NCBI GenBank assembly: GCA_020635135.1
Contig: JACKAJ010000016.1
Location: forward strand, 434,001-498,000
From: Halobacteriovoraceae bacterium
Lineage (GTDB): Bacteria > Bdellovibrionota > Bacteriovoracia > Bacteriovoracales > Bacteriovoracaceae
Direction of reading: 5' to 3'
Length of the DNA: 64,000 nucleotides
This document shows positions 17,963-26,738 of this stretch, one piece after another. The notes below the pieces were generated by a model. That model made no database searches and was not told where the DNA came from. It saw only the letters and a list, made by a program, of their open reading frames with translations. The translations under genes were made by a program, and so were the position numbers. Within the stretch, counting starts at the first letter, position 1. Each line of letters begins with the position of its first letter.

Positions 17963-18132
17963 ATCTTTATGAGCGATAAAAGATGAATTGATATAATTTA
18001 AGTGATTAATATAAAGAATTCTTCGTATCTTTTCACTAAAAAATTGCGGAAATAAGAATTCTTCACAAGCATCCACATGACGCCTTGCAAATTTTGCTGT
18101 CAAATTGTGACTCCCCTGGTAACTTTAAATTA

Positions 18133-19653
18133 ATGAAAAATGAAATCATTGCCGTTACGAGGGCCAATCTCACCTACACCCTCAATTACTTTAAAACTCA
18201 CGAAAAATTCATCTATTTAATGGGAATTCACCACATTCCTCGCAGCAATATTGAAAAAAACGACAAGATTCCCCAAACAGACCATTATCTTCTTTATCAA
18301 CTACTGGCCCCCACTCAGCAAAAGACGTTGCAGGTCATTTGCCCTGTCGCCAGCAATGAAGAAAAGTCTTTTCCTAGTGTTTCAAAAATGTGGTCCAACG
18401 CTTTGTGGTTTGAAAAAGAAGTTAGTTCCGTAAGCCCACTTCGTTTCAAAAACCAAAATTGGGATCACCAACTTTTTTCGGGAAAAACTCACAGTGAGTT
18501 TCAACAGGTTACTCCTCCCAGCGAAACTCCTGTATACTATCGTGACTATAAAATAAAAAAAATACCCTGGATCCATCTCGAACCAGGAACTAAAAATAAT
18601 CCCCTCAACTGGGATCTCTACATAAGAAAAAAATCTTCAAAAGCTCATGAAAGTTTCATCCAAATTGGAAGAACCCGTAAAAATATAGAAAATTTAACTG
18701 GTACAAAAAGCGAAGAAAAAATTCTAGAAGATTTTCCCTATTTTAAAAGATTCGACTACCTTTTTCTTATCTACCACACTCTCGAAAAATATAATGAGAT
18801 TGAAGTTCCTGACAAGGCCAAATCATTGCGAATGATTCTCCTCGAAATTTCAAGAATTATTCAAAATGTAGTGGCCTTAAGAAATACCATGGGAACTGCG
18901 CGACTCAAAGAAATGCACCAGCTTTTTAATTCTCTGGAACTTTATCTCACAACCAAGATCATGAGTGTTTTGAGTGAAGAAAAGCCCCTGCTTTGCCTAT
19001 CCGGCATTGAAGTTGATACTTATATACTCTTTCAAACCCTCGTTGAAACATTGCACACCTTGAGTAAGAAAATTGATCGTTTTGAAGAATTATTTTTAAA
19101 AATACCCTGGTGGAAAAAAAGATTTACCAAGAAAAAAATAACCAAAGCCAATGTGCTTAAATGGTCAATCACCGGTCCCATTGCCCGAGCGACTGGGCTC
19201 AATATTGATGCCAGAAAACAATTCCCCTTTTATTTTTATTCCGATGTGCTCTTTGACAGCCCTATAGGGATAAAACAAAGCCTTTTCGATCTTATTCTGA
19301 TTCGCTTTGAAGATATTCGCCAATCTATGCGCATTATTCATCAGTTAATAGAAAATCTTCCTGTTGGAAACATTTCACTTCCTGCATGGTCGAAAAAATC
19401 CATTTTTTCATCCCAAGTATTAGAGAAACTCCCTCTCTTAGCAAGCTCTTGTTTGCTTGAAAGGACCAATGGGATGGGAACAGTTCATTTACTAAAAAAG
19501 AAAGATAACAACGGATTTCAAGAAATAAAAATTATAAGCCCCGATTTTAATAATACTCAATTTTTATCTGAGTATTTAAAAGATATTCCCATAAAAGATA
19601 TCCCACTTTATTTTGCTAGTTTTAATCCCATCGTAATGGAAGTGGATCGCTAG
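18133..19653 (+). CDS. Orphan NuoC-NuoD-like fusion protein (divergent)
   Basis: A 506-residue protein (start ATG 18133; a TTG start at 18085 is possible). The first about 130 residues resemble NuoC, the 30-kDa complex I subunit: FPSVSKMWSNALWFEKEV lines up with the usual SVtdlyp-AnWfEREv. The remainder tracks NuoD/HycE: IGRTRKNIENL (normally IGYLHRGiEKL), DYLFLIYH, EIEVPDKAKSLRMILLEISRI, TGPIARATGLNIDARKQFPF, FEDIRQSMRIIHQLIENLPVG, and a C-terminal EVDR. The HxxxH quinone-site motif (GPQHPATHG) reads LEPGTKNNPLNW, and the HRG histidine is missing. No nickel-type cysteine pairs are seen. No other Nuo subunits are nearby. It may be an assembly factor, a decayed paralogue, or part of an unknown complex. 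Confidence 0.65.
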   Translation: MKNEIIAVTRANLTYTLNYFKTHEKFIYLMGIHHIPRSNIEKNDKIPQTDHYLLYQLLAPTQQKTLQVICPVASNEEKSFPSVSKMWSNALWFEKEVSSVSPLRFKNQNWDHQLFSGKTHSEFQQVTPPSETPVYYRDYKIKKIPWIHLEPGTKNNPLNWDLYIRKKSSKAHESFIQIGRTRKNIENLTGTKSEEKILEDFPYFKRFDYLFLIYHTLEKYNEIEVPDKAKSLRMILLEISRIIQNVVALRNTMGTARLKEMHQLFNSLELYLTTKIMSVLSEEKPLLCLSGIEVDTYILFQTLVETLHTLSKKIDRFEELFLKIPWWKKRFTKKKITKANVLKWSITGPIARATGLNIDARKQFPFYFYSDVLFDSPIGIKQSLFDLILIRFEDIRQSMRIIHQLIENLPVGNISLPAWSKKSIFSSQVLEKLPLLASSCLLERTNGMGTVHLLKKKDNNGFQEIKIISPDFNNTQFLSEYLKDIPIKDIPLYFASFNPIVMEVDR

Positions 19654-19665
19654 GAGAAAAATAAG

Positions 19666-19791
19666 ATGCTCATCAAACGCCAAAAATATCGTCGTCCCTC
19701 TTATTTCAAAGCATTCTTAAGTTTTATCAAAGCGAAAGTCATCTATTTTTATATTTGGGTTTTTAGAAAAAACTACTACGACTTTTACTAA
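19666..19791 (+). CDS. 41-residue basic amphipathic protein
   Basis: A short gene below usual annotation limits. TAGGAG, overlapping the stop of the NuoCD-like gene, gives a strong ribosome-binding site 9 bases before the ATG. The product has a basic N-terminus (MLIKRQKYRRPSYFK) and an aromatic/hydrophobic helix (FLSFIKAKVIYFYIWVFRKN) ending in YYDFY, and is probably membrane-associated. Its pattern recalls the amphipathic N-terminus of NuoI, but the match is too short to claim. The last 29 bases overlap the convergent aat gene. The tight coupling suggests it works with the protein upstream. Confidence 0.55.
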   Translation: MLIKRQKYRRPSYFKAFLSFIKAKVIYFYIWVFRKNYYDFY

Positions 19792-20422
19792 AATCGACCT
19801 GTTCTAATAAAAGCATATAGTCCTTACGAGAAATATTGCAAACTCCCATCGCCTCGGTCACAGGCGTCTGCATTTGGGTATCCATCCAGCGAACACCCCG
19901 AGATTTGAGATGCTTAACAAGTGAGTAAAGAGCAACTTTCGAAGCATTGGATTCCAAGTAAAACATTGATTCTCCTGCAAAAAATTCCCCAATGCAAACT
20001 CCGTAAAGCCCCCCTACTACTTGGCCATCCAATCGGGTCTCCACACTAAAAGCATGACCAGCGTGAAAGAGTTCTCTATACGCTGCGATCAATTCAGGAG
20101 TTATCCAGGTATCATCTCCGCGGTAGGGATTTTGTGAACAGGCTTCAATCACAAAATCAAAGTCCATATTGAAAGTCACAGTGAAAATATTTTTATTTAA
20201 AACTTTTTGAAGACTTCGAGAAACTCTTAATTGATCAAAAAAAAGAACGCCTCGAGGGTCGGGTGCAAACCATGTCATGGGCAGGTTTTCTTCAATCGGC
20301 CAAGGAAAAATTCCATGAGTGTAAGCTTCTAATAAATTGGAAACAGTTAAGTCCCCTCCTACACAGAGAAGCCCGTGCTTATCTGCATTTTCAATAGGGG
20401 GAAAAGCTATTTTGTATTTCAT
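19763..20422 (-). CDS. aat: Leucyl/phenylalanyl-tRNA-protein transferase
   Basis: A 219-residue cytoplasmic enzyme that adds Leu or Phe to N-terminal Arg/Lys of proteins, making them ClpAPS substrates. Family motifs are GLLCVGGDLTVSNLLEAYTHGIFPWP, WFAPDPRGVLFFD, GHAFSVE, GGLYGVCIGEFFAGESMFY and WMDTQMQTP. The start ATG at 20422 overlaps the upstream ureohydrolase stop as ATGA. An in-frame TTG at 20431 is less likely. clpA, its downstream partner in the N-end rule pathway, is also in this window (end of minus strand at 62823). Confidence 0.95.
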   Translation of the reverse strand: MKYKIAFPPIENADKHGLLCVGGDLTVSNLLEAYTHGIFPWPIEENLPMTWFAPDPRGVLFFDQLRVSRSLQKVLNKNIFTVTFNMDFDFVIEACSQNPYRGDDTWITPELIAAYRELFHAGHAFSVETRLDGQVVGGLYGVCIGEFFAGESMFYLESNASKVALYSLVKHLKSRGVRWMDTQMQTPVTEAMGVCNISRKDYMLLLEQVDFSKSRSSFF

Positions 20423-21495
20423 GAATTCCAATAATCAATGAGAAATTTTGCGACAGCACTGGCACTTTCCAGTGTGCTCTCCGGCTCCATTTGCGCGTTC
20501 CCTATTCCCTCTTGCCTAATAAACGGAGCCACTTCCACAATATCAGCGTGTTCAATTTTTATTTTTTGTGAGACCACATCGAGAATACTAATGACCTCAA
20601 ATACTTCGAGGCCTCCATATTCAGGTGTTCCAGTGGCACTGGCATACTGAGCATCGATCGCATCCACATCGAAACTCACATATAAACGTTCCACTGCCAA
20701 TTTTTGATAATGCTTTAAAATCTGTTCTGCTATTTTCTCTGGACCAGTTTTTCTGACTTCATCACTCCAAATTTGCTTTATGCCAAGCTTGGACTCCCAA
20801 TACCCGCGATCGTATCCGCTGGAGCGAATCCCCACTTGCACCAGAGATTCAGAATTTTCTAAATACTCGCGCGTATGATAGGCCCAGGATCCAAAACAAA
20901 AATCGATGCCTAACCGAGAATCTAAAAGATCCGTATGGGCATCAAAGTGGAGAATTCCGGCCTTGGCGTTATCACTTTCAAGCCAAGCCTTGGTTGTTGG
21001 GTAGCTAATAGAGTGATCACCACCCAAAGTCAGGATAGGTTTTTTGTATTTTAAAAGTTCTTGAAAGACGAACTCCAACTGACTTAAAGGAGATACAGGG
21101 TAATTGTGAGAATCTCCATAGAGACTCTTTCTCACGTTCTCAATGGTTTCCTTGTTGAGATATTTATCGTGTAAGAGATGGGGAACAACTCGAATATCTC
21201 CAAGATCAAAAAACTTATCTACACTGTGCTCTAAGAAATGATTTCTCAAGGCCAAGGGTCCCCAATTGGATCCTCGAACAATCCCTGCCCCACAATCACT
21301 GGGAATACCGAGCACCAGTGCTTTATTTTTACCTAATTTTTCAAAACTCTTTTTCCAAAGAGATTCTACCGAATTGAAATCTTCAGTTTGATAATAAGCT
21401 TGGGTGAGTTTTTTCTTTTTATCCGCTCCCGTTTGAACGGTATAAACGCCATTTCCTGGCCAAGTGAGAATGTCTAAAAAATTTTTTTCACTCAT
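20419..21495 (-). CDS. Ureohydrolase (arginase/agmatinase family)
   Basis: A 358-residue manganese enzyme of the arginase/agmatinase/formimidoylglutamase fold. All metal-binding motifs are present: LTLGGDHSISYP, ILHFDAHTDLLDS and VSFDVDAIDAQYASATGTP. It hydrolyses a guanidino or formimino group, releasing urea or formamide. The substrate is not decidable from motifs; the extended N-terminus (about 85 residues before GIPSDCGAGIVRGSNWGP) is more like agmatinase or guanidino-acid hydrolases than classical arginase. It is the middle gene of a three-gene minus-strand operon (dehydrogenase, ureohydrolase, aat) with a 12-base gap upstream. Confidence 0.9.
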   Translation of the reverse strand: MSEKNFLDILTWPGNGVYTVQTGADKKKKLTQAYYQTEDFNSVESLWKKSFEKLGKNKALVLGIPSDCGAGIVRGSNWGPLALRNHFLEHSVDKFFDLGDIRVVPHLLHDKYLNKETIENVRKSLYGDSHNYPVSPLSQLEFVFQELLKYKKPILTLGGDHSISYPTTKAWLESDNAKAGILHFDAHTDLLDSRLGIDFCFGSWAYHTREYLENSESLVQVGIRSSGYDRGYWESKLGIKQIWSDEVRKTGPEKIAEQILKHYQKLAVERLYVSFDVDAIDAQYASATGTPEYGGLEVFEVISILDVVSQKIKIEHADIVEVAPFIRQEGIGNAQMEPESTLESASAVAKFLIDYWNS

Positions 21496-21507
21496 TTATT
21501 TCTTATT

Positions 21508-22455
21508 TTATACTATGAAGTCATTCACAATTCGATTCTGTAAAATAACGTCGCTGTATTTTTTCAAAAAATCTTCACGCGCTAAGTTTTGAAAGTCCTC
21601 TATCACTTGTATTTCATAGCGAATGATTTCTTGGTCTAGTTTATCATAGCAACCAGCGATGTGAGATGTCAGGGAAAGATTAGGAATATGCGAATACTTT
21701 TCGAGCTCTAAAGGTTCATTCTCAAAAACATCTAGAAAAGCTTGAGCTCGAGGATTGGCCACCACAAAATTCACCAGGGCTTCCCAATCCATCAGCCCTC
21801 CACGAGCAGCATTGATCAAGACAACATCTTTTTTCAGTTGATCTAAAAAACTCTTATCCACTAAGTGTGCGTTTTTTGAATTTAAGCTGGCCGCTAAAAT
21901 AATCCCATCAAAATCACTGAGTTCAATCTCTTCTAATTTTTTAGAAGAATTCTCATAGGGATCGACAAACTCTATCAACTCCACAGCGTCTCGAAGTTTT
22001 TGCTCAACACACTTTCCAATATGCCCTTTTCCGATAATGAGCACTTTGGACTGCGCTAAGAGTTTACGATTTGAAACTGCTGGATCTCTATTCCAAACTG
22101 TTTGCCTTTTGATTGCAAAAGCACTCCACAAAGATCCCAGAATATATTCTGTTACAGGCAACATGCGAATGGCATTTCCTAAAACAATAGGGCATGGACA
22201 CTCTTGAATAAATGAAAGAGAAAAATTGTCATAACCAGAATTGGGATGAACGATCAGTTCGAGCTGAGCCCCCCAACAATCCTTTAACATCTCTGGAGTG
22301 CAATGTGTATTCGTTATAAGGACATTGGCCTTGAAATCTCTATCGGGACCACAACAATATTCCCAGCCTTTCTCTCTAATGGCCTTTTCTTCGAGAGGAC
22401 CAAAATTCGATGCGAAATAGGGTGAATTGACTATTCTTTGGACTCTTAATGACAT
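21508..22455 (-). CDS. D-isomer-specific 2-hydroxyacid dehydrogenase
   Basis: A 315-residue NAD-dependent dehydrogenase of the phosphoglycerate/D-lactate dehydrogenase family. The nucleotide-binding loop is VLIIGKGHIGK, followed by the acidic residue in FVDPYE. The catalytic Arg lies in INAARGGLMDWEAL, the Glu in FLDVFENEPLE and the His in LTSHIAGCYD. The N-terminal catalytic half is shortened and atypical (HCTPEMLKDCWG, VHPNSGYDN). The substrate is unknown. It is first of an operon with the ureohydrolase and aat genes, and is divergent from map with 47 bases between starts. Confidence 0.9.
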   Translation of the reverse strand: MSLRVQRIVNSPYFASNFGPLEEKAIREKGWEYCCGPDRDFKANVLITNTHCTPEMLKDCWGAQLELIVHPNSGYDNFSLSFIQECPCPIVLGNAIRMLPVTEYILGSLWSAFAIKRQTVWNRDPAVSNRKLLAQSKVLIIGKGHIGKCVEQKLRDAVELIEFVDPYENSSKKLEEIELSDFDGIILAASLNSKNAHLVDKSFLDQLKKDVVLINAARGGLMDWEALVNFVVANPRAQAFLDVFENEPLELEKYSHIPNLSLTSHIAGCYDKLDQEIIRYEIQVIEDFQNLAREDFLKKYSDVILQNRIVNDFIV

Positions 22456-22502
22456 CTCTACACTATTTTGTTAAATATTCATCCTGGAGTACAATAGATA
22501 TA

Positions 22503-23267
22503 ATGATTACAATAAAATCACAAAGAGAAATCGAACTGATGCGAAAGAGCGGGCAATTGGCCTCGGAAACCTTAGATTTCGTCGAATCAAAGCTCGAAAT
22601 AGGCATGAGCACAGAAGACATAAACACTTTGTGTCATGAATTTATTATCTCCCACGGGGCCACTCCAGCGCCGCTTAATTATCATGGTTTTCCCAAATCA
22701 GTCTGCACTTCTTTAAATGAAGTGATCTGCCATGGGATTCCCAATAAAAAAGACAAACTCAAAGACGGCGACATCCTCAATATTGATGTCACCACTATAC
22801 TCAATCACTACCACGGTGATACCAACCGCACTTTCCTTATTGGCAATGTCTCCGATGAAACAGCGAAACTCGTTGAAGTGACGAAACAATGTTTGGAAGT
22901 TGGAATTGCGGCCGTCAGACCAGGCGCCCATCTCGGTGATATTGGTGCTGTCATTCAAGAATTGGCCCATTCTCACGGCTATAGTGTTGTTCGAGAATAC
23001 TGTGGACATGGTATTGGTCGGGAATTTCACGAAGAACCGCAAGTCCTTCACTATGGAAAAAAAGGCACAGGCGTGGAACTCAAACCAGGTATGACTTTTA
23101 CCATTGAACCCATGATCAATCTTGGAACTCGCCACTGTGTTCTTTTAGAAGACGATTGGACTGTCATAACCAGAGATAAAAAACCTAGTGCCCAATTTGA
23201 GCACACTGTGCTCGTGACTGAAACGGGTTCGGGTGTCGAAATCCTTACTCTCTCCAATCCTAAATAA
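22503..23267 (+). CDS. map: Methionine aminopeptidase type I
   Basis: A 254-residue cytoplasmic metallopeptidase that removes initiator methionine. It has all five metal ligands and the catalytic histidines: NYHGFPKSVCTSLNEVICHG, DILNIDVTTIL, HGDTNRTF, CGHGIGREFHEEP, TIEPMI and FEHTVLV. I start it at ATG 22503 (MITIKSQREIELMRKSG), which matches the family. An upstream ATG at 22449 overlaps the divergent dehydrogenase. It is followed two bases later by an iron-sulfur-type protein, so the two are probably cotranscribed. Confidence 0.97.
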   Translation: MITIKSQREIELMRKSGQLASETLDFVESKLEIGMSTEDINTLCHEFIISHGATPAPLNYHGFPKSVCTSLNEVICHGIPNKKDKLKDGDILNIDVTTILNHYHGDTNRTFLIGNVSDETAKLVEVTKQCLEVGIAAVRPGAHLGDIGAVIQELAHSHGYSVVREYCGHGIGREFHEEPQVLHYGKKGTGVELKPGMTFTIEPMINLGTRHCVLLEDDWTVITRDKKPSAQFEHTVLVTETGSGVEILTLSNPK

Positions 23268-23269
23268 TT

Positions 23270-23959
23270 ATGTCTAACTTTGATCTTCAAAGAAGCTATT
23301 TTCTCGAAAACCAAAAAAGTTTCACACTTTCACTCTCTGTAGATGATCGCGAAAATCTTTTTCGGGTCCAAATAAGTTCCCAAAACCTAGAGGAGGACAA
23401 GGATTTTTTAGTTGCACTCGAAGAGCTTTTAAAGAATCAAAACTTCAACACAGTCATTGAAAATTTTTTTGAACTTGCTTCCAATAAAGCCTTTAAAGAG
23501 CATCAGCTGCTTTGGCCCTCTTTTATTCTTCTCAATTCCCTCTACGATTCTTGGAGTGGAAATGAACACGACTCATTTCAGGACAATCTCATATGCCCAT
23601 GTTTCAAAATTTCAAAAGAAGATATTTTAGAAATTTTAGATTCACACCACCCTCAATTTCACTCCCAATCTCCGTGGGAATACTTAAAAACTCAAAGCCC
23701 AGTGGCCAGTGTGTGTGATGCTTGCGTCTCTCTGTCTCAAGAAGTCACGAAAACTTTTGTTCACCAAAATGCTCGCCATTGGAAATGGAAAGATTACTCC
23801 AATGTGCAATGGATGAAATTCTTACAAAACACTCTTGGAGAAAAAGCTTCTGTCGTGGATTTTTATAATGGTAAACTCTACGTGCACCCTCAGGGGCAAC
23901 GCTCTGAGATCGAATCCCTGGTCCACAAACTCAATGACCAAATTAAAATTTATTATTAA
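23270..23959 (+). CDS. BFD-like [2Fe-2S]-type hypothetical protein
   Basis: A 229-residue protein, ATG two bases after the map stop. The middle contains CPCFKISKEDILEIL, then about 30 residues later SVCDACVSLSQEV: a CxC...CxxC arrangement like the BFD/NifU-type [2Fe-2S] domain (normally CxCF-x-V-T-ees-I ... CGxC). The flanking N-terminal 105 residues and the C-terminal 65 residues (VVDFYNGKLYVHPQGQRSEI) match nothing I recognise. Its stop codon overlaps the convergent rsh stop. A cluster-scaffold or electron-transfer role is inferred from the cysteine pattern only. Confidence 0.65.
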   Translation: MSNFDLQRSYFLENQKSFTLSLSVDDRENLFRVQISSQNLEEDKDFLVALEELLKNQNFNTVIENFFELASNKAFKEHQLLWPSFILLNSLYDSWSGNEHDSFQDNLICPCFKISKEDILEILDSHHPQFHSQSPWEYLKTQSPVASVCDACVSLSQEVTKTFVHQNARHWKWKDYSNVQWMKFLQNTLGEKASVVDFYNGKLYVHPQGQRSEIESLVHKLNDQIKIYY

Positions 23960-26145
23960 GCCCGCGTAACGCTGATGACTTCTTCCATCGATTCAATCAC
24001 GCCGACGGTTTTTAAGAACTCACTATAGTCGCGAACTTCCACTTCAAACACAAAACTTCCCTTTTGATCAGGAAGTGATTTCGCAAAGGCGCTTCTAATA
24101 TTGATTCCGAGGTTATTAATACTTTTAGAAATTTTTGAAAGAATCCCCGGCTTGTCATGTGTGATAACTTTAATATTAACGGGATGTTTGAAATTGTATT
24201 CACTGTTCCACTCAACATCCACTCTTCTATTGTCATCTTGATCAAAAAGTTTATCACAGCGAGTGGTGTGGATAGTAATTCCTCTGCCCTTAGTGATAAA
24301 CCCAACGATCTCATCTCCAGGGATGGGGTTACAACATCTCGCCATCCGCACTTGCACATCATCGAGCCCATCGACAATGACAGCGTTTTCTTTATGAGCT
24401 GTTTTCTTGGCCGTCTTGGTAATTTTTTGATAAAAGCTCTCGATTTTATCTTGAGTCTCTTTATTGTCTTTAAAATCAATGGACGGGAGGCGTTCTAAAA
24501 CTTCATTAACGTGATTTCTTCCCGAAGCGATATGAATAAACAATTCTTCAAGATTTCTTGCATTGAGCTCTTCTAGAGATTTTTTAAATTCATTTTTCTT
24601 ATTTAGGGCCTTGATATTGGTGCTATAAATTCTAAGCGCACTTTCCAACATCTCTTCACCCATCTCGCGACTTTTCTCTCTTTCAATTTTTGAAAGCCAC
24701 TGGCGAATTTTAGTTTTGGCCCGAGAAGACTTTACTATTTTCAGCCAATCCTTTGAAGGCGTTTGGCTTTTGCTCGTGAGGATTTCGACGCTATCCCCTG
24801 ATTTCAAGCGATATTTGAGAGGAACAATTTTACCGTTAACTTTGGCTCCCACACAATGATTCCCGACTTCGGTATGCACACTGTAGGCAAAATCCAGTGG
24901 CGTGGCCCCATAGCGGAGTTCTTTAACATCTCCTCCTGGAGTAAAGACGAAGACTCCCCCAATATCCAAATCATTTTTAATGGCATCCATGAATTCGGAA
25001 TTACTTTCAACGTCTTGGTTGAATTCCACCAATTCTTGAACCCAATCCAATTCATTGGCTTTCACAACCCCAGAGCCTTTTTCTTTGTATTTCCAGTGAG
25101 CCGCAATCCCTTTTTCAGCTACTTCGTGCATTTCTTCGGTGCGAATTTGAATTTCTATTCGCTCGGCCCTTGGACCAATAACAGTGGTGTGGAGACTTTG
25201 ATAGTTATTGACCTTAGGAATAGCCACATAATCTTTAAAACGTCCTGGTACCGGTTTAAAAGCAGAGTGAATGATTCCCAAAGCCTTGTAACATTCAGTA
25301 ATATTGTTAACGATCACTCTAAAAGCGAGGAGATCTTGAATCTGATCAAAGTCGACTCCTCGAGCTTGCATTTTTTTATAAATTGAATAAAAAGTTTTAG
25401 GTCTTCCAGTCACTTCACCTTTCACGTTGTATTCTTCGAGTTTGTCATTAATCATGTTAACGGTTTCTCGAATATACTTTTCTCTTTCTGATTTTTTCAT
25501 CGCCACTTTTTCAGCAAGACGATAATAAATTTCAGGATGAAGAAAGCGCAAACAAAGATCTTCCAGCTCTCCTTTTACGGAGTTGATCCCGAGGCGACTT
25601 GCAAGAGGCACATAGATATCGAGAGTTTCTTGAGCAATTTTGAGTTGTTTTTCTTTAGAGATGTATTGCAATGTCCGCATGTTGTGCATGCGATCGGCGA
25701 GTTTGACGATAATAACTCGCAAGTCTTTCGCCATGGCGACGACCATTTTTCTAAAATTTTCAGCTTGTGATTCTTGGCGAGAGCGAAATTTAATTTTTGA
25801 AATTTTCGTTAACCCAACAACGAGTTCGGCTACACTGGGAGAAAATTCTTTTTCAATGACAGTGGGAGCGATTTCACAGTCTTCGACAACATCATGGAGA
25901 AGTCCTGCCACAATTGTTTCAACATCCATTTTTAACTTAACAAGAGTTGCACTAACATTGAGCGGGTGAATGATGTAAGGTTCACCGGAGCTTCTCTTTT
26001 GTTCACAGTGAGCTTTTTCAGCAAAGTGATAAGCTTTTTCAATAAAATCGGTGTCCGCATCTTTATAATAAGACTTGATTCTCTGAATGAGCTCTTTAAT
26101 CGTAAGATTCGGCTCGTGGCTAAAATCTAAAGATTCATCAATCAA
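23956..26145 (-). CDS. relA/spoT: Bifunctional (p)ppGpp synthetase/hydrolase (Rsh)
   Basis: A 729-residue RelA/SpoT homologue that controls the stringent response. The HD hydrolase domain is intact (SGEPYIIHPLNVSATLVKL, GLLHDVVEDCEI). The synthetase domain has GRFKDYVAIPK and NYQSLHTTVIGP. A TGS domain (VFTPGGDVKELRYGATPLDFAYSVH), a zinc-finger/helical region with VRMARCCNPIPGDEIVGF, and a C-terminal ACT domain follow. Both active sites look complete, so it is probably bifunctional. It overlaps the end of gmk by 8 bases, so GMP kinase and ppGpp metabolism are cotranscribed. Confidence 0.95.
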   Translation of the reverse strand: MIDESLDFSHEPNLTIKELIQRIKSYYKDADTDFIEKAYHFAEKAHCEQKRSSGEPYIIHPLNVSATLVKLKMDVETIVAGLLHDVVEDCEIAPTVIEKEFSPSVAELVVGLTKISKIKFRSRQESQAENFRKMVVAMAKDLRVIIVKLADRMHNMRTLQYISKEKQLKIAQETLDIYVPLASRLGINSVKGELEDLCLRFLHPEIYYRLAEKVAMKKSEREKYIRETVNMINDKLEEYNVKGEVTGRPKTFYSIYKKMQARGVDFDQIQDLLAFRVIVNNITECYKALGIIHSAFKPVPGRFKDYVAIPKVNNYQSLHTTVIGPRAERIEIQIRTEEMHEVAEKGIAAHWKYKEKGSGVVKANELDWVQELVEFNQDVESNSEFMDAIKNDLDIGGVFVFTPGGDVKELRYGATPLDFAYSVHTEVGNHCVGAKVNGKIVPLKYRLKSGDSVEILTSKSQTPSKDWLKIVKSSRAKTKIRQWLSKIEREKSREMGEEMLESALRIYSTNIKALNKKNEFKKSLEELNARNLEELFIHIASGRNHVNEVLERLPSIDFKDNKETQDKIESFYQKITKTAKKTAHKENAVIVDGLDDVQVRMARCCNPIPGDEIVGFITKGRGITIHTTRCDKLFDQDDNRRVDVEWNSEYNFKHPVNIKVITHDKPGILSKISKSINNLGINIRSAFAKSLPDQKGSFVFEVEVRDYSEFLKTVGVIESMEEVISVTRA

Positions 26146-26731
26146 TTGAACCTCTTTGCTCTAATATCTCTGTGAAAATTGAGACTAAATCTTTATAGCA
26201 TTGCTCTAAGTTTTCGTTTTTAGCGAGGTAGTGGAAATCATTTTTCCGTTGCAGCTCTTTCGCTGCATTTTTCAAGCGCGTTTCTATAACTTGCGTATTG
26301 TCTGTGGCCCTTTTTCGCAGGCGCTTTTCTAAATCTTCAATGGAAGGAGGCTCGATAAAAATGGCCGTCGTATCATCCGGAAAACTTTGGAGCATGGAAT
26401 CGGTTCCTTGCACATCCAAATCACAAACCACAATATTTCCGTTCTCCAAAGCGTGTTCGACTGTTTTCTTGGAAGTTCCATAGTAGTTATTATGCACTTC
26501 GGCCCATTCAGCAAAGTCTTCTGCCTCGATTCCCTTTTTAAACTTTTCCACGGTGGTGTAGAAGTAATCTTTTCCCTCAACCTCACCTGGGCGCTTATCG
26601 CGTGTGGTTGTGGAGACAGACCAATGCAATTGAGGAAACTGCTCAAAGAGCATTTTCAGGAGCGTGGATTTCCCTGTTCCCGATGGTGCGACGATAATAA
26701 TAATGTGCCCTCTTTTTTCCATTTTCTTCAC
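26138..26731 (-). CDS. gmk: Guanylate kinase
   Basis: A 197-residue kinase converting GMP to GDP. It has the P-loop IIIIVAPSGTGKSTLLKML, the guanylate-binding STTTRDKRPGEVEGKDYFY and HNNYYGTSK segments, and the lid region RLRKRATDNTQVIETRLKNA. It follows yicC by 7 bases and overlaps rsh by 8 bases. The rpoZ gene that often lies between gmk and spoT is absent here. The family is nearly universal and the call is firm. Confidence 0.97.
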   Translation of the reverse strand: MKKMEKRGHIIIIVAPSGTGKSTLLKMLFEQFPQLHWSVSTTTRDKRPGEVEGKDYFYTTVEKFKKGIEAEDFAEWAEVHNNYYGTSKKTVEHALENGNIVVCDLDVQGTDSMLQSFPDDTTAIFIEPPSIEDLEKRLRKRATDNTQVIETRLKNAAKELQRKNDFHYLAKNENLEQCYKDLVSIFTEILEQRGSID

Positions 26732-26738
26732 TATATCG

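Noticed and set aside
17789..18103. Open frame of 104 codons across the tRNA-Leu(UAA) region
   Set aside because: It reads through a clear tRNA on the same strand and has no ribosome-binding site; chance frame.
20620..20640. TGGCAC-type sigma-54 promoter
   Set aside because: It lies inside the ureohydrolase coding sequence and lacks the TTGC half at correct spacing.
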